From RYN-133 sp963785425 (GTDB lineage Bacteria; Actinomycetota; Actinomycetes; Mycobacteriales; Jatrophihabitantaceae), in contig CAWAVG010000012.1 in assembly GCA_963785425.1 (NCBI GenBank), positions 1 through 64,000 of the forward strand: a stretch of DNA of 64,000 nucleotides. Direction: 5' to 3'. Shown here in pieces: positions 32,828 through 41,804 of this stretch. The notes under the pieces were generated by a model, which did no database searches, had not been told where the DNA came from, and saw only the letters and a list, made by a program, of their open reading frames with translations. Made by a program: the position numbers and the translations under genes. The stretch's first letter is position 1. Every line of letters starts with the position of its first letter.

Positions 32828-33744
32828 CCGACATCCCGTCGCGCACCACGTCGCGGACCGCCTCGCGCATCGTCTCGCTGCTGCCGTCGGCGACCGAGAT
32901 CGTCTATGCGCTCGGAGTGGACGATCGGCTGGTCGGGGTCACGTTCGAGTGCGACGAGCCGGCGCGGGCGCGCACCGACAAGGCGGTGGTCGTCGGCGGC
33001 CGCGACACCAGCGGCATGACCCCGGGCGAGATCGACGCCTACGTGCGCGAGCAGGCCGCCGCCGGCGCGGATCTGTACCACCTGCATCGCGGCGCGCTGG
33101 CGGGCGCTGATCCCGATCTGATCCTGACGCAGGACCTGTGCTGGGTCTGCGCGCTGCCGTCGCACACCGTCTCGGACGCGCTGGACTATCTCGGCTGCTC
33201 GGCACAGGTGCTCGCGCTCGACCCGCACTCGCTCGACGAGGTGCTCATGTCGATCGTCGCGGTCGGCGCTGCCGCCGGCGTGCCCGAGCGGGCGGCCGAC
33301 GTGGTGAGCGGGCTGCGGGCGCGCCTCGCCGCGGTCGATACCGCGGTGGCCGGGCGGCCGCGACCCCGGGTGGCGGTGGTCGAGTGGGTCGACCCGCCGT
33401 TCCCGGGCGGGCACTGGATCCCGGACCTCGTGTCGGCGGCCGGCGGCGAGCCGGTCGGAATGCTCGCGGGCCAGCGGTCGCGAGGCGTCGACTGGTCGTT
33501 CGTCACCACCGCGCGGCCCGACGTCGTCGTCGTCGCGCCGTGCGGCTTCCATCTCGCAGGTGCGGTCGAGCAGGCCGCGACCGTGGCAGGCGCCGTGCCC
33601 GACGCCGCGATCTGGGCCATCGACGGCGACGGGATCGTCGTGCGTCCGGGGCCGCGCCTGGTCGACGGCGTCGAGGCGCTCGCCTCGGTGATCCATCCGG
33701 GCGCGGTCGCACCAGCACCCGGTCGGGTGCAGCGGGTGCGGTGA
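32824..33744 (+). CDS. BtuF-like metal/cobalamin-binding protein, no signal peptide
   Basis: 306 residues with the helical-backbone fold of periplasmic binding proteins for B12 and siderophores: ASRIVSLLPSATEIVYALGV, LVGVTFECDEPARARTD, and later VEWVDPPFPGGHWIPDLVSA. The start has no signal sequence or lipobox, so it may act in the cytoplasm, as for several related actinobacterial proteins. GTG 32824 overlaps the previous stop and its own stop overlaps the FhuF-like gene, so the three are coupled. The PFPGGHW-type loop is a feature of this subgroup. Ligand unknown: cobalamin or iron chelate. Confidence 0.85.
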   Translation: MTDIPSRTTSRTASRIVSLLPSATEIVYALGVDDRLVGVTFECDEPARARTDKAVVVGGRDTSGMTPGEIDAYVREQAAAGADLYHLHRGALAGADPDLILTQDLCWVCALPSHTVSDALDYLGCSAQVLALDPHSLDEVLMSIVAVGAAAGVPERAADVVSGLRARLAAVDTAVAGRPRPRVAVVEWVDPPFPGGHWIPDLVSAAGGEPVGMLAGQRSRGVDWSFVTTARPDVVVVAPCGFHLAGAVEQAATVAGAVPDAAIWAIDGDGIVVRPGPRLVDGVEALASVIHPGAVAPAPGRVQRVR

Positions 33745-34283
33745 ATCCCTACTTCGCGCTCGAGGCACCTGGTTCGCTGGACGGCTGGTCGCCGGTTGCC
33801 GAGCTGATCGCCCCGCCGGCACTGCACCTGCGGGTCGCCGGCACGCAGGCCGTGCTCGGTGCCGGCCCGGTGCGCGCCGCCGCGTCCGTCGACTCGCTGG
33901 GTCTGTTCGCACGGCTGGCCTCGCCGGTGCTCGCGGCTCTGGCAGCGACGGGACGTGCACCGCTCCTGTCACCGCAGACCGTGTGGTGGCGACACGCCGT
34001 TCCCGGACCCATGCATTTGACGTTCACGTCCGCGCAGACGACCGCATCGCTGGCCGAGGCTCTCATCGCACCGGTCGTGGTACCGGTCGTCGATGCGTAC
34101 CAGTCGACTTTCGCGTTGTCCCGTAAGGTGTTGTGGGGCAATGTGGCCTCGGCGCTGAACGGCGCCGCCGTGCAATTGGGACGCGGCCGCGCCGACTATC
34201 GCCGCGGCACGTGTTGCCTGCTCTACCGCTTCGACGGCGCGAGAGCGTGCGGTGACTGCGTGTTGCGGGGCCCGCGCGGCTGA
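33741..34283 (+). CDS. FhuF-like 2Fe-2S ferric reductase
   Basis: 180 residues. The C-terminus has RGTCCLLYRFDGARACGDCV: Cys-Cys, ten residues, Cys, two residues, Cys, exactly the [2Fe-2S] binding pattern of the FhuF family of ferric-siderophore reductases. The N-terminal two-thirds is a divergent alpha/beta domain. GTG 33741 overlaps the stop of the BtuF-like gene. A cytoplasmic iron-chelate reductase next to a binding protein suggests release of iron from a siderophore or from a corrinoid-like ligand. No transporter genes are adjacent. Confidence 0.8.
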   Translation: MNPYFALEAPGSLDGWSPVAELIAPPALHLRVAGTQAVLGAGPVRAAASVDSLGLFARLASPVLAALAATGRAPLLSPQTVWWRHAVPGPMHLTFTSAQTTASLAEALIAPVVVPVVDAYQSTFALSRKVLWGNVASALNGAAVQLGRGRADYRRGTCCLLYRFDGARACGDCVLRGPRG

Positions 34284-34293
34284 GCCGCGGCGT

Positions 34294-34800
34294 TCAGAAC
34301 TCGTTCGCGCTGACGGCGGTGCGGATCTGGTTGATGTTGTCGCGCAGAATGTCCGACACCAGCTCGTCGGTCCGCGGATCCAGGAGCACTTCCTGGATCA
34401 CGCGAAGCGTCGCCTCGGTGATCTCGTGCAGCAAACGCTCGTGGAAGGGCAGGAGCCCTATCGAGCGCGCGGCCACCGGGTCAGCCATGACCTTCTCGGT
34501 GATCATGTCCTTGATTTCCTGGTGGTTCTCGTCCAGCGCGGACGCGACGTTGCGTGTGTAGTGCCCCGAGCGAAGCACGTCGGCCACCTCGTCGAGCACC
34601 GCGATCGTGATCGGCCGCTTGATAACGCTGACGACGCGTTCGGACGTCCGGTTGATCATCCGCACGATGACGGGCTCGCGCATCCCCTTGCCGATCAGCG
34701 TGCGCCCGAGGAATGCCGCCACGACCGATGCCAGCACGAGCAGGGCGGCAATCACCAGCACCCACGTCGAGGTCGAATAGTGCGGCAGGGCAAGGGTCAT
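34294..34800 (-). CDS. Single-span membrane protein of unknown function
   Basis: 168 residues from ATG 34800. One membrane segment (about residues 12-32) is followed by a helical cytoplasmic part with many Asp/Glu/Arg/Val and no Cys: MINRTSERVVSVIKRPITIA, HYTRNVASALDENHQEIKDM, HERLLHEITEATLRVIQEVL. Long amphipathic helices suggest a coiled or helical bundle. No family recognised. It follows the beta-propeller gene by seven bases on the same strand and is probably co-transcribed with it. Confidence 0.65.
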   Translation of the reverse strand: MTLALPHYSTSTWVLVIAALLVLASVVAAFLGRTLIGKGMREPVIVRMINRTSERVVSVIKRPITIAVLDEVADVLRSGHYTRNVASALDENHQEIKDMITEKVMADPVAARSIGLLPFHERLLHEITEATLRVIQEVLLDPRTDELVSDILRDNINQIRTAVSANEF

Positions 34801-34807
34801 TCCCGCA

Positions 34808-35857
34808 TCATTCCCTCCGGCGCAGCCTGCGCACCGCAAGAAACACGCATCCCGCCGCAATCAAGGCGAGCGTGGCCAGCAGCGGCGAGCGGGTCGACTG
34901 CTGTCCGGGCGACGGGCGCGTGCTTGTCGAGGGTTGCGGCGCCGATGCCGATGCCGATGCCGATGCCGATGCCGATGTCCGCGGCTGTGCGGATGCCGAC
35001 GCCACGGCGGCGGTCGGCATGCGAGGCAGTGCCACGCTCCACACCGGCGTATGCGCTCCCTCGGAGTCGACGACCGCGTGCCCGTCGCCGACCCAGACCC
35101 CTTCGCCCTGCCGCTGCAGCGGAACGGACACCTCGATGGGCGTCGCTCGCGCGGCCGCCGCGATGTCGACGTCGTGCAACTGCCACAGGTACACCGCCAC
35201 GTAGGTACGCACCGCGAGCAACGACCCGTCCGGCGAGATCGAGGCACCGGTTGCCAGGGGCGGGATGCGCAGCGTGCCGATGCGGCGCAACGGCTGCACG
35301 TGCCGCGCGTCCGGCGTGGGCGGCAGCTCGAATGCGGCGGCCGCGCCGGACGGGTTCTTGGTGAAGACGTACGCGCGTCCTTGCGGTGTAACGGCCAGCG
35401 ACTCGGCGTTCACAGGGCCGGACGGGTAGCGCAGGCGCCACACGTCCGGACGTTTCGTCGTGACGCTGAGGCCGTGCGCTCCCGCCGGGATGCGTGGCTC
35501 GTCGACGCGGTACACCTGCACCTCGTCGCGCTGAGCGTCGTTGTCGCCGATGTCGGCCAACCAGACCGAGGGCGTCCCGGCGGCGTCGGGCGCGACGGCG
35601 ACATCCTCCCAGTCGTGGTTGACCGCGCCCGGCACGCGCAGCACGGCCCGCAACGCACCGGTCCTGGCGTCGACGGCGAAGAACCGGGCCGTGTCGCCGC
35701 TGTCGTTCTGCACGTAGTACACGTCGGGCGATGCGATACCGCGGGCGATGCCGCTGGCCTCGGTGATGCGCGGATCGGGCAGGTCGAACAGCCGGGTCGC
35801 GGGCGCGACCGGGGCGAGCGTGGCCGCCACGACCATGGCAGCGGCGAGCAGCGTCAT
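34808..35857 (-). CDS. Exported beta-propeller protein with C-terminal membrane anchor
   Basis: 349 residues from ATG 35857, which overlaps the stop of the DUF2332 gene (ATGA). A signal peptide (MTLLAAAMVVAATLAPVAPA) is followed by a six-bladed-type propeller: ITEASGIARGIASPDVYYVQ, WEDVAVAPDAAG, LADIGDNDAQRDEVQVYRVD. A linker made of repeated Ser-Ala pairs (coded by a hexamer repeat) and Thr/Ser/Pro leads to a C-terminal membrane segment (LLATLALIAAGCVFLAV) and a basic tail, the layout of a wall-spanning, membrane-anchored surface protein. Function unknown. Confidence 0.75.
   Translation of the reverse strand: MTLLAAAMVVAATLAPVAPATRLFDLPDPRITEASGIARGIASPDVYYVQNDSGDTARFFAVDARTGALRAVLRVPGAVNHDWEDVAVAPDAAGTPSVWLADIGDNDAQRDEVQVYRVDEPRIPAGAHGLSVTTKRPDVWRLRYPSGPVNAESLAVTPQGRAYVFTKNPSGAAAAFELPPTPDARHVQPLRRIGTLRIPPLATGASISPDGSLLAVRTYVAVYLWQLHDVDIAAAARATPIEVSVPLQRQGEGVWVGDGHAVVDSEGAHTPVWSVALPRMPTAAVASASAQPRTSASASASASASAPQPSTSTRPSPGQQSTRSPLLATLALIAAGCVFLAVRRLRRRE
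34941..34976. repeat. Hexanucleotide tandem repeat (GCCGAT)6
   Basis: Six perfect copies of GCCGAT lie inside the beta-propeller gene and encode Ser-Ala repeats on the minus strand. The unit is a multiple of three, so changes in copy number alter linker length without shifting the frame. Confidence 0.9.
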
Positions 35858-36825
35858 GCCAGCCAGTCGATCGAATCGCCGTGCGGCGCGGTGTAGGCGA
35901 GCGCGACGCCGTCTCTGGCGAGCACGAACGGCACCGGTCCCGGCGGCCGCTCGATCTCGACGCACACGCCCGGACCCTCGTTCGAGAGCCAGACGGTCGG
36001 ACGGCGCTCGCGGACGTGGTCGAGTTGCGAGCGGAACTGCGCGCGACCGTCGCCGTCGAGATAGGCGAGCACGGCCGAGTGGTACACGACGAGCGTCGCG
36101 GCGCGGGGCGCGGACGAGGCGAGGTCGACGAGATCGCGCGTGAGGTCTCCGCGGACGATCGGCGCGGGATCACGCTGCGCGATCTCGATCGCGCGCTGCA
36201 ACGTGTCGAACCGCGCGGTCTGTTCCGGCCACACCAGCGAGCTCAGCCACCGGGCGTCCTCGGCGTCGCCCACGTCGAGCGGGTTGAGGTCGAGCCCGCG
36301 TCGCCACACGACGGTGGGCAGCACAGTCGGCACCGGCACGGCACCGCTCGTGCGGCACGACAGCGTGAGGCTCGACGTCCCCACGACCGGCCGGTCGTCG
36401 TACCGGTACGCGTAGCGGTCGGGACGAAGGCAGAGCCCGGCCGAGGCGCCGACCTCGAGCAACGCCAACGGTTGCGGCAGCGCGGCGAGCACCGGCAGCA
36501 GGGCGGTGCACCGCGCTGCCTCGTTCGTCTGCGTCTGCCGGGCCAGCATCGTCAAGCGCAGCTCGTCCCAACGGCCGAGGACGAACGAACGGAACTCGTC
36601 GTAGCCGGACACCGGACCGTCAAGAAACCTGACGGCGCCGAGCAACAGGTTGGGTTGCCGCTTCGGTGCCGGCAAGGTGTCGAGCAGGTCGATCACCTCG
36701 GGGTCGCCGGCGACCCCGAGGCACAACCGTTCGTAGGTCGGCGAGACGCCACGCAACTGGCTCTCCCCCATGAACCGGTAACGACGGGCGGTCGTCATCC
36801 CGTCGTTGCCGACCCAGTCGACCAT
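35854..36825 (-). CDS. DUF2332 family protein
   Basis: 323 residues from ATG 36825, three bases after the gatB stop, so coupled to gatB. It has the features I recall for DUF2332: SPTYERLCLGVAGDPEVIDL, QPNLLLGAVRFLDG, a Gly-rich motif LALLEVGASAGLCLRPDRYA, and near the end VYHSAVLAYLDG and VWLSNEGP. The EVGASAGL motif is like the cofactor loop of class I methyltransferases, so a methyltransferase-like fold is possible, but no activity is known to me. It is followed by the beta-propeller gene with a four-base overlap. Confidence 0.82.
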   Translation of the reverse strand: MVDWVGNDGMTTARRYRFMGESQLRGVSPTYERLCLGVAGDPEVIDLLDTLPAPKRQPNLLLGAVRFLDGPVSGYDEFRSFVLGRWDELRLTMLARQTQTNEAARCTALLPVLAALPQPLALLEVGASAGLCLRPDRYAYRYDDRPVVGTSSLTLSCRTSGAVPVPTVLPTVVWRRGLDLNPLDVGDAEDARWLSSLVWPEQTARFDTLQRAIEIAQRDPAPIVRGDLTRDLVDLASSAPRAATLVVYHSAVLAYLDGDGRAQFRSQLDHVRERRPTVWLSNEGPGVCVEIERPPGPVPFVLARDGVALAYTAPHGDSIDWLA

Positions 36826-36828
36826 CGG

Positions 36829-38358
36829 CTATTCGCCGACGCCGAGCCGGTTCAGCAGGATCTGCCGCACCGCGGCGGCGTCGGCCTGCCCGCGTGTCGC
36901 CTTCATCACGGCGCCGACCAGCGCGCCGACGGCGGGAAGCTTGCCGCCGCGCACCTTGTCGGCGATGTCGGGGTTGGCCGCGATCGCGTCGTCCGCAGCC
37001 TGCTCGAGCGCGCCGGTGTCCGACACCCGCTCGAGCCCGCGCTCGGTGATCACGGCGTCGACGTCGTGCCCCGTCTCGAGTACCCCGTCAACGGCCTGCC
37101 GGGCGAGCGCTGTCGACAGCGACCCGTCGGCGACGAGTGCGATGAGTCGCGCGACCTGGTTCGGACGGATCGGGAGTTCGGCCGGGTCGACCTCGGTCTC
37201 GTTGGCCTTCTGCGCGAGGTAGCCGAGCCACCAGTTCCGCGCCTCCCCGACCGGTGCCCCCGCCGACACCGTCGCGCCGACCAGGTCGACCACACCGGCG
37301 TTGGTCATCTGCACCATGTCCTCGGCGCTCACACCGAGTTCGTCGACGAGTCGCTGCCGCCGGGCGGCAGGAAGTTCGGGCAGCCCCGCACGCAGCGTTT
37401 CGACCCACTCCGGGTCGGGGGCGACGGGGACGAGGTCGGGCTCCGGGAAATACCGGTAGTCGGTGGCTTCCTCCTTCGACCGTCCCGGACGGGTGTCGCC
37501 GGTGGTCTCCGAGAAGTGCCGCGTCTCCTGGTGCACGCGCTCGCCCGCGTCGAGCAGCACGGCCTGCCGCAGGATCTCCGAACGCACCGCGCGCTCCACC
37601 GAACGCAGCGAGTTCACGTTCTTGGTCTCGGTGCGCGTGCCCCACGCCTCGCCGGGCCGGTTCAGCGACGTGTTCACGTCACAGCGCAGCGAACCCTGCT
37701 CCATGCGCACGTCCGAAACCCCGAGCGTGCGCAGGATGTCGCGCAGTTCGGTGACGTACGCGCGTGCCACCTCGGGAGCGAGCGCACCCGTGCCCGGCAC
37801 CGGCTTCGTGACGATCTCGACCAGCGGGATGCCGGCGCGGTTGTAGTCGACCAGCGAGTAGTCGGCGCCGTGGATTCGTCCGGACGTGCCGACGTGCGTG
37901 TTCTTGCCGGTGTCCTCCTCGAGGTGCACCCGCTCGATACCCACGCGGTACGTCGTGCCCTGGACGTCGACGTCGAGGTACCCCTCGACGCAGAGCGGCT
38001 CGTCGTACTGGGAAGTCTGGAAGTTCTTCGGCATGTCCGGATAGAAGTAGTTCTTGCGCGCGAAGCGGCACCACGTCGCGATCGAGCAGTTCAGCGCCAG
38101 GCCGATGCGGATCGTCGATTCGATCGCCTTCTCGTTGGCGACCGGAAGCGCGCCGGGCAGGCCGAGGCAGACGGCGCACACGTGCGTGTTCGGGTCGGCG
38201 CCGAACTTCGTGTCGCAGCCGCAGAACATCTTCGACGCGGTGCCGAGTTCGACATGCGTCTCCAGGCCGACCACCGGCTCGTACTTGGCCAGCACGTCCG
38301 CGTAAGCCGTCGGGCTGGCCCCGCCGGGCGCCTGATGAGTGTTTACTCCGGTGGTCAT
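36829..38358 (-). CDS. gatB: Asp/Glu-tRNA amidotransferase subunit B
   Basis: 509 residues. Binds mis-charged Glu-tRNA(Gln) (or Asp-tRNA(Asn)), phosphorylates it and accepts ammonia from GatA. Visible: VVGLETHVELGTASKMFCGC, CAVCLGLPGALPVANEKAIE with the paired Cys of the zinc site, NYFYPDMPKNFQTSQYD, MEQGSLRCDVNTSLN, and the YqeY-like tail near the C-terminus. The start directly follows the gatA stop. Third of gatCAB, complete. Needed here because tRNA-Gln is likely charged indirectly. Confidence 0.96.
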   Translation of the reverse strand: MTTGVNTHQAPGGASPTAYADVLAKYEPVVGLETHVELGTASKMFCGCDTKFGADPNTHVCAVCLGLPGALPVANEKAIESTIRIGLALNCSIATWCRFARKNYFYPDMPKNFQTSQYDEPLCVEGYLDVDVQGTTYRVGIERVHLEEDTGKNTHVGTSGRIHGADYSLVDYNRAGIPLVEIVTKPVPGTGALAPEVARAYVTELRDILRTLGVSDVRMEQGSLRCDVNTSLNRPGEAWGTRTETKNVNSLRSVERAVRSEILRQAVLLDAGERVHQETRHFSETTGDTRPGRSKEEATDYRYFPEPDLVPVAPDPEWVETLRAGLPELPAARRQRLVDELGVSAEDMVQMTNAGVVDLVGATVSAGAPVGEARNWWLGYLAQKANETEVDPAELPIRPNQVARLIALVADGSLSTALARQAVDGVLETGHDVDAVITERGLERVSDTGALEQAADDAIAANPDIADKVRGGKLPAVGALVGAVMKATRGQADAAAVRQILLNRLGVGE

Positions 38359-39840
38359 CTACAGCTCCGGGATCGAGGCGAGGACGGGCGTGGTGGCCGA
38401 CTCGAATGCGGCGGCCACCTTGAAGCAGCGGTCGTCCTCGAGTGCGGGCGCCATGATCTGCAGGCCGACGGGCAGCCCGTCCGCGACGCCCGACGGCACC
38501 GAGATGGCCGGCGTCCCGGCCAGCGACGCCGGCAACGTGCAGAGGTCGTTGATGTACATCGCCATCGGGTCCGCGGCGCGTTCTCCGATCTCGAACGCAA
38601 CGAACGGCGACGTCGGCGACACGAGCACGTCGGCCTGCGCGAAAGCCGCCTCGAAGTCACGCACGATCAGCGTGCGCACCTTCTGCGCCTGCCCGTAGTA
38701 CGCGTCGTAGTAGCCGGAGGAGAGCGCGTAGGTGCCGATCATGATGCGCCGCTTCACCTCGGGACCGAAGCCTGCCTCCCGGGTCAGCGCCATGACGTCC
38801 TCGAGCGAACGCTCGCCGTCGTCGCCGATCCGCAGTCCGTAGCGAACGGCGTCGAAGCGGGCGAGGTTCGACGAGCACTCGCTCGGCGCGATCAGGTAGT
38901 AGGCCGGCAACGCGTACTGGAAGTGCGGGCACGACACCTCCACGATCTCCGCTCCGAGGCCCTTGAGGGTGCCGAGCGCCTCGGCGAAGGACGCGAGCAC
39001 GCCGGCCTCGTAGCCCTCTCCTCCGAGCTCGCGCACCACACCGATCCGCACACCGGTCAGGTCGCCGCCGGCGCCGTCGCGCGCGGCGGCCGCCGCCGGT
39101 GCGACCGGCCGCGGGATCGAAGTCGAGTCACACGGATCGTGCCCGCCCATCGCCTCGTACAGCAGCGCGGTGTCGAGCACGGTGCGGGCGAACGGGCCGG
39201 CCTGGTCGAGCGAGGACGAGAACGCGATCAGGCCGTAGCGCGAAACGTTGCCGTAGGTGGGCTTGAAGCCGACCGTGCCGGTGACGGCGGCGGGCTGGCG
39301 GATCGAGCCGCCGGTGTCGGTGCCGATCGACAGCGGAGCCTCGAACGCTGCGACCGCCGCCGACGAGCCGCCGGACGAGCCGCCCGGGATCCGGCTGAGG
39401 TCCCACGGATTGTGCGTCGGGCCGAACGCGCTGTTCTCGGTCGAGCTGCCCATCGCGAACTCGTCCATGTTGGTCTTGCCGAGCATCACGATGCCGGCAT
39501 CCTTGATGCGCTTGGTGATCGTCGCGTCGTAGGGCGGCACCCAGCCCTCAAGGATCCTCGACCCGGCCGTGGTCGGCAGCCCCTTCGTCACCACGACATC
39601 CTTCATCGCGAGCGGCACACCGGCGAGCGGCCCGAGATCACCGCCCGCCGCGCGGCGCGCGTCGACCTGCTTGGCGGCGTGCATCGCGCCTTCGGTGTCG
39701 ACATGCAGGAACGCGTGCACCTTCGAGTCGACCTGGGCGATGCGCTCCAGGTGCGCCTCGGTGACCTCGAGCGCGGTGACCTCGCCGGCCGCGACGGCGG
39801 CGGCGATATCCGCGGCGGACAGCCGCGTCAGGTCGCTCAT
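38359..39840 (-). CDS. gatA: Asp/Glu-tRNA amidotransferase subunit A
   Basis: 493 residues, amidase-signature family. Releases ammonia from glutamine for GatB. The Ser-cisSer-Lys triad is in the stretches LAMKDVVVTKG (Lys) and IPGGSSGGSSAAVAAFEAPL with GTDTGGSIRQPAAVTG (both Ser). Start ATG 39840 overlaps the gatC stop by one base (TAATG). The longer open frame upstream is not used. Intact. Confidence 0.96.
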   Translation of the reverse strand: MSDLTRLSAADIAAAVAAGEVTALEVTEAHLERIAQVDSKVHAFLHVDTEGAMHAAKQVDARRAAGGDLGPLAGVPLAMKDVVVTKGLPTTAGSRILEGWVPPYDATITKRIKDAGIVMLGKTNMDEFAMGSSTENSAFGPTHNPWDLSRIPGGSSGGSSAAVAAFEAPLSIGTDTGGSIRQPAAVTGTVGFKPTYGNVSRYGLIAFSSSLDQAGPFARTVLDTALLYEAMGGHDPCDSTSIPRPVAPAAAAARDGAGGDLTGVRIGVVRELGGEGYEAGVLASFAEALGTLKGLGAEIVEVSCPHFQYALPAYYLIAPSECSSNLARFDAVRYGLRIGDDGERSLEDVMALTREAGFGPEVKRRIMIGTYALSSGYYDAYYGQAQKVRTLIVRDFEAAFAQADVLVSPTSPFVAFEIGERAADPMAMYINDLCTLPASLAGTPAISVPSGVADGLPVGLQIMAPALEDDRCFKVAAAFESATTPVLASIPEL

Positions 39841-40145
39841 TACGCCTCTTCCATCAGGATGCGGGGCACGCGGAACTTGTCGTCCTCGACAGACGGCGCG
39901 CACGCCAGCACGGCGTCACGGGGCAACGAGGGCACGATCTCGTCGCGGCGCAGCACGTTGGACAGCGGGACGGCGTGCGTGGTGGGTGGGATCTCCGCGG
40001 CGGTGACCTCGCCGACCCGGGCGACCGCGCCGAGGATCACGTCCAGCTGCCCGGCGAACAGGTCCAGCTCGTCGTCCGAGACGGCCAGCCGGGCCAGCCG
40101 GGCCAGATGCGCGACCTCGTCGCGGGAGATTCGGGGTTCACTCAC
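39840..40145 (-). CDS. gatC: Asp/Glu-tRNA amidotransferase subunit C
   Basis: 101 residues from GTG 40145. Small subunit that stabilises GatA-GatB: ISRDEVAHLARLARLAVSDD at the start and the extended middle TTHAVPLSNVLRRDEIVPSL. First gene of gatCAB, with a one-base overlap to gatA. The divergent ACT-domain gene starts 96 bases away, so the gat promoter lies in 40146-40241. Confidence 0.95.
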   Translation of the reverse strand: MSEPRISRDEVAHLARLARLAVSDDELDLFAGQLDVILGAVARVGEVTAAEIPPTTHAVPLSNVLRRDEIVPSLPRDAVLACAPSVEDDKFRVPRILMEEA

Positions 40146-40241
40146 GACCCCATCCTAGGAACGTGGGCCGGGGCGATTTCCCACCGGAGCGGATTGCCCC
40201 TCGTAACCACGGCGTCACACCCGTAGGGCACTCTGTCCGGC

Positions 40242-40895
40242 GTGTCGTACCTGCTCCGGATTGTGCTGCCCGACCGGCCGGGCGCCCTCGGAGCCGTGGC
40301 CACGGCCTTGGGCCGGGTCGGGGCCGACATCCTGAGCCTCGACGTCATCGAGCGCAGCCGGGGCAGCGCCATCGATGACCTGGTGGTCGAACTGCCGCCG
40401 GACAAGCTCGCCGATTCACTGATCAGTGCCGCCGTGACCGTCGCCGGTGTGCAGGTCGAATCGATCCGCCCGTACGCCGGGCAGATCGACCCGCACCGCG
40501 AACTGGAACTGCTCGACAACCTCGCGGCCACACCGCACGAGTCGCTCGCCGTCCTGGCCGACGGTGTCGCGCGGGTCTTCCGGGCCGGCTGGGCGCTCGT
40601 GCTCGACGCGCCGGTGAGCGGGCAGTCGGCGGTGCTCGCCGCCGGCAGCTCCGCACCGGAGGTCGACACGCTGCCGGTGCCCTGGTGGCCGGCGCGGCCG
40701 GCGCGCTCGCTCGAGGCCGGCGTCGGCTGGGCGCCTGCCGACTGGGATCGGCTCGACACCGAGCTCGCCGTCGCGCCCTTGGGCGACGGCGCGCTGCTCG
40801 TCGGACGGCCCGCGCTGCGCTGGTTGCCGTCGGAGCTCGTGCGCCTGCAGCACCTCGCCGCGGTCGCCGCGTCGGTCACCGCCGCGGCCGGATGA
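40242..40895 (+). CDS. ACT-domain protein
   Basis: 217 residues from GTG 40242. The N-terminal 75 residues form an ACT domain: LLRIVLPDRPGALGAVATAL, GADILSLDVIERSRGSAIDD. The remaining 140 residues look GAF-like, with alternating strands and few conserved charges. It probably senses an amino acid; no enzyme domain is attached. I recall an ACT protein gene divergent from gatCAB in mycobacteria too. Role unproven. Confidence 0.82.
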   Translation: MSYLLRIVLPDRPGALGAVATALGRVGADILSLDVIERSRGSAIDDLVVELPPDKLADSLISAAVTVAGVQVESIRPYAGQIDPHRELELLDNLAATPHESLAVLADGVARVFRAGWALVLDAPVSGQSAVLAAGSSAPEVDTLPVPWWPARPARSLEAGVGWAPADWDRLDTELAVAPLGDGALLVGRPALRWLPSELVRLQHLAAVAASVTAAAG

Positions 40896-40931
40896 CGCCG
40901 GCCATTCCTGTAACCGGTTACTGTCTGCTCC

Positions 40932-41804
40932 ATGCCTGCCTGGACCGCGACGGACATGCCTGACCAGACCGGCCGCACCTTCGTCGTCACGGGCGCGAAC
41001 AGCGGGCTCGGCGAAGCGACCACCCGCGCGCTCGCCGAGCACGGCGCGCACGTGATCATGGCCTGCCGCAACGTCGCGAAGGCCGAGAAGGTCGCCGGGC
41101 AAATGCCCGGCGAGGTCGCCGTCCGGCCGCTCGATCTCGCGGATCTGTCGTCGGTGCGCGCGTTCGCGAACGTCACCGGCGACGTCGACGTCCTCGTGAA
41201 CAACGCCGGCATCATGGCCGTGCCGAAAGCACGCACGGTCGACGGATTCGAGTCGCAGTTCGGCACCAACTTCCTCGGGCACTTCGCGCTCACCGGGCTG
41301 CTGCTGCCCAAGATCTCCGCAAGGGTGGTCACGCTGTCGAGCGAGGTCCACCGCTTCGGACGGATCGATCTCGACGACCTCAACTGGCACCGCCGGCGCT
41401 ACCGGCGCTGGGCTGCGTACGGTCAGTCGAAGCTGGCCGACCTGATGTTCGCCTACGAGCTCGACCGGCGCCTCAGGGCACGCCGCTCCCCCGTGCTGTC
41501 GGTGGCCGCCCACCCCGGCTATGCGGCGACCGAACTGCAGACACACACCGAGTCGCTGCTCGACCGCGTGATGGCGGTCGGGAACCGGTTCCTCGCGCAG
41601 AACGCGACGAACGGCGCCATGCCCACCCTGTATGCCGCGACGATGCCCGACGTGCAGGGCGGCGAGTTCTACGGCCCGGACGGGCTGGGTCAGATGCGCG
41701 GCAATCCGCGCAAGACCAGCGGCTCACGCGCGTCCAGGGACGCCGCGGTCGCGGTGAAACTGTGGCACAAGGCCGAGGAGCTGACCGGCGTCAGGTTCGG
41801 GTGA
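40932..41804 (+). CDS. Short-chain dehydrogenase/reductase
   Basis: 290 residues. Rossmann loop TFVVTGANSGLGEATTRALA, NNAG motif VLVNNAGIMAVP, catalytic Tyr-x3-Lys in WAAYGQSKLADL, preceded by the Ser in VVTLSSEVHRFG. The NN-x-GIM and RW-AY-QSK patterns place it with the retinol-dehydrogenase-like SDRs (WWOX/RDH type). Substrate unknown. Its end overlaps the end of the convergent PAP2 gene by 14 bases. No SDR partner regulator nearby. Confidence 0.88.
   Translation: MPAWTATDMPDQTGRTFVVTGANSGLGEATTRALAEHGAHVIMACRNVAKAEKVAGQMPGEVAVRPLDLADLSSVRAFANVTGDVDVLVNNAGIMAVPKARTVDGFESQFGTNFLGHFALTGLLLPKISARVVTLSSEVHRFGRIDLDDLNWHRRRYRRWAAYGQSKLADLMFAYELDRRLRARRSPVLSVAAHPGYAATELQTHTESLLDRVMAVGNRFLAQNATNGAMPTLYAATMPDVQGGEFYGPDGLGQMRGNPRKTSGSRASRDAAVAVKLWHKAEELTGVRFG

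Noticed and set aside
35881..40158. A 1425-codon open frame on the plus strand opposite DUF2332, gatB, gatA and gatC
   Set aside because: It mirrors four well-supported genes on the other strand, is dominated by Arg/Val/His/Asp runs typical of antisense GC-rich frames, and has no domain.
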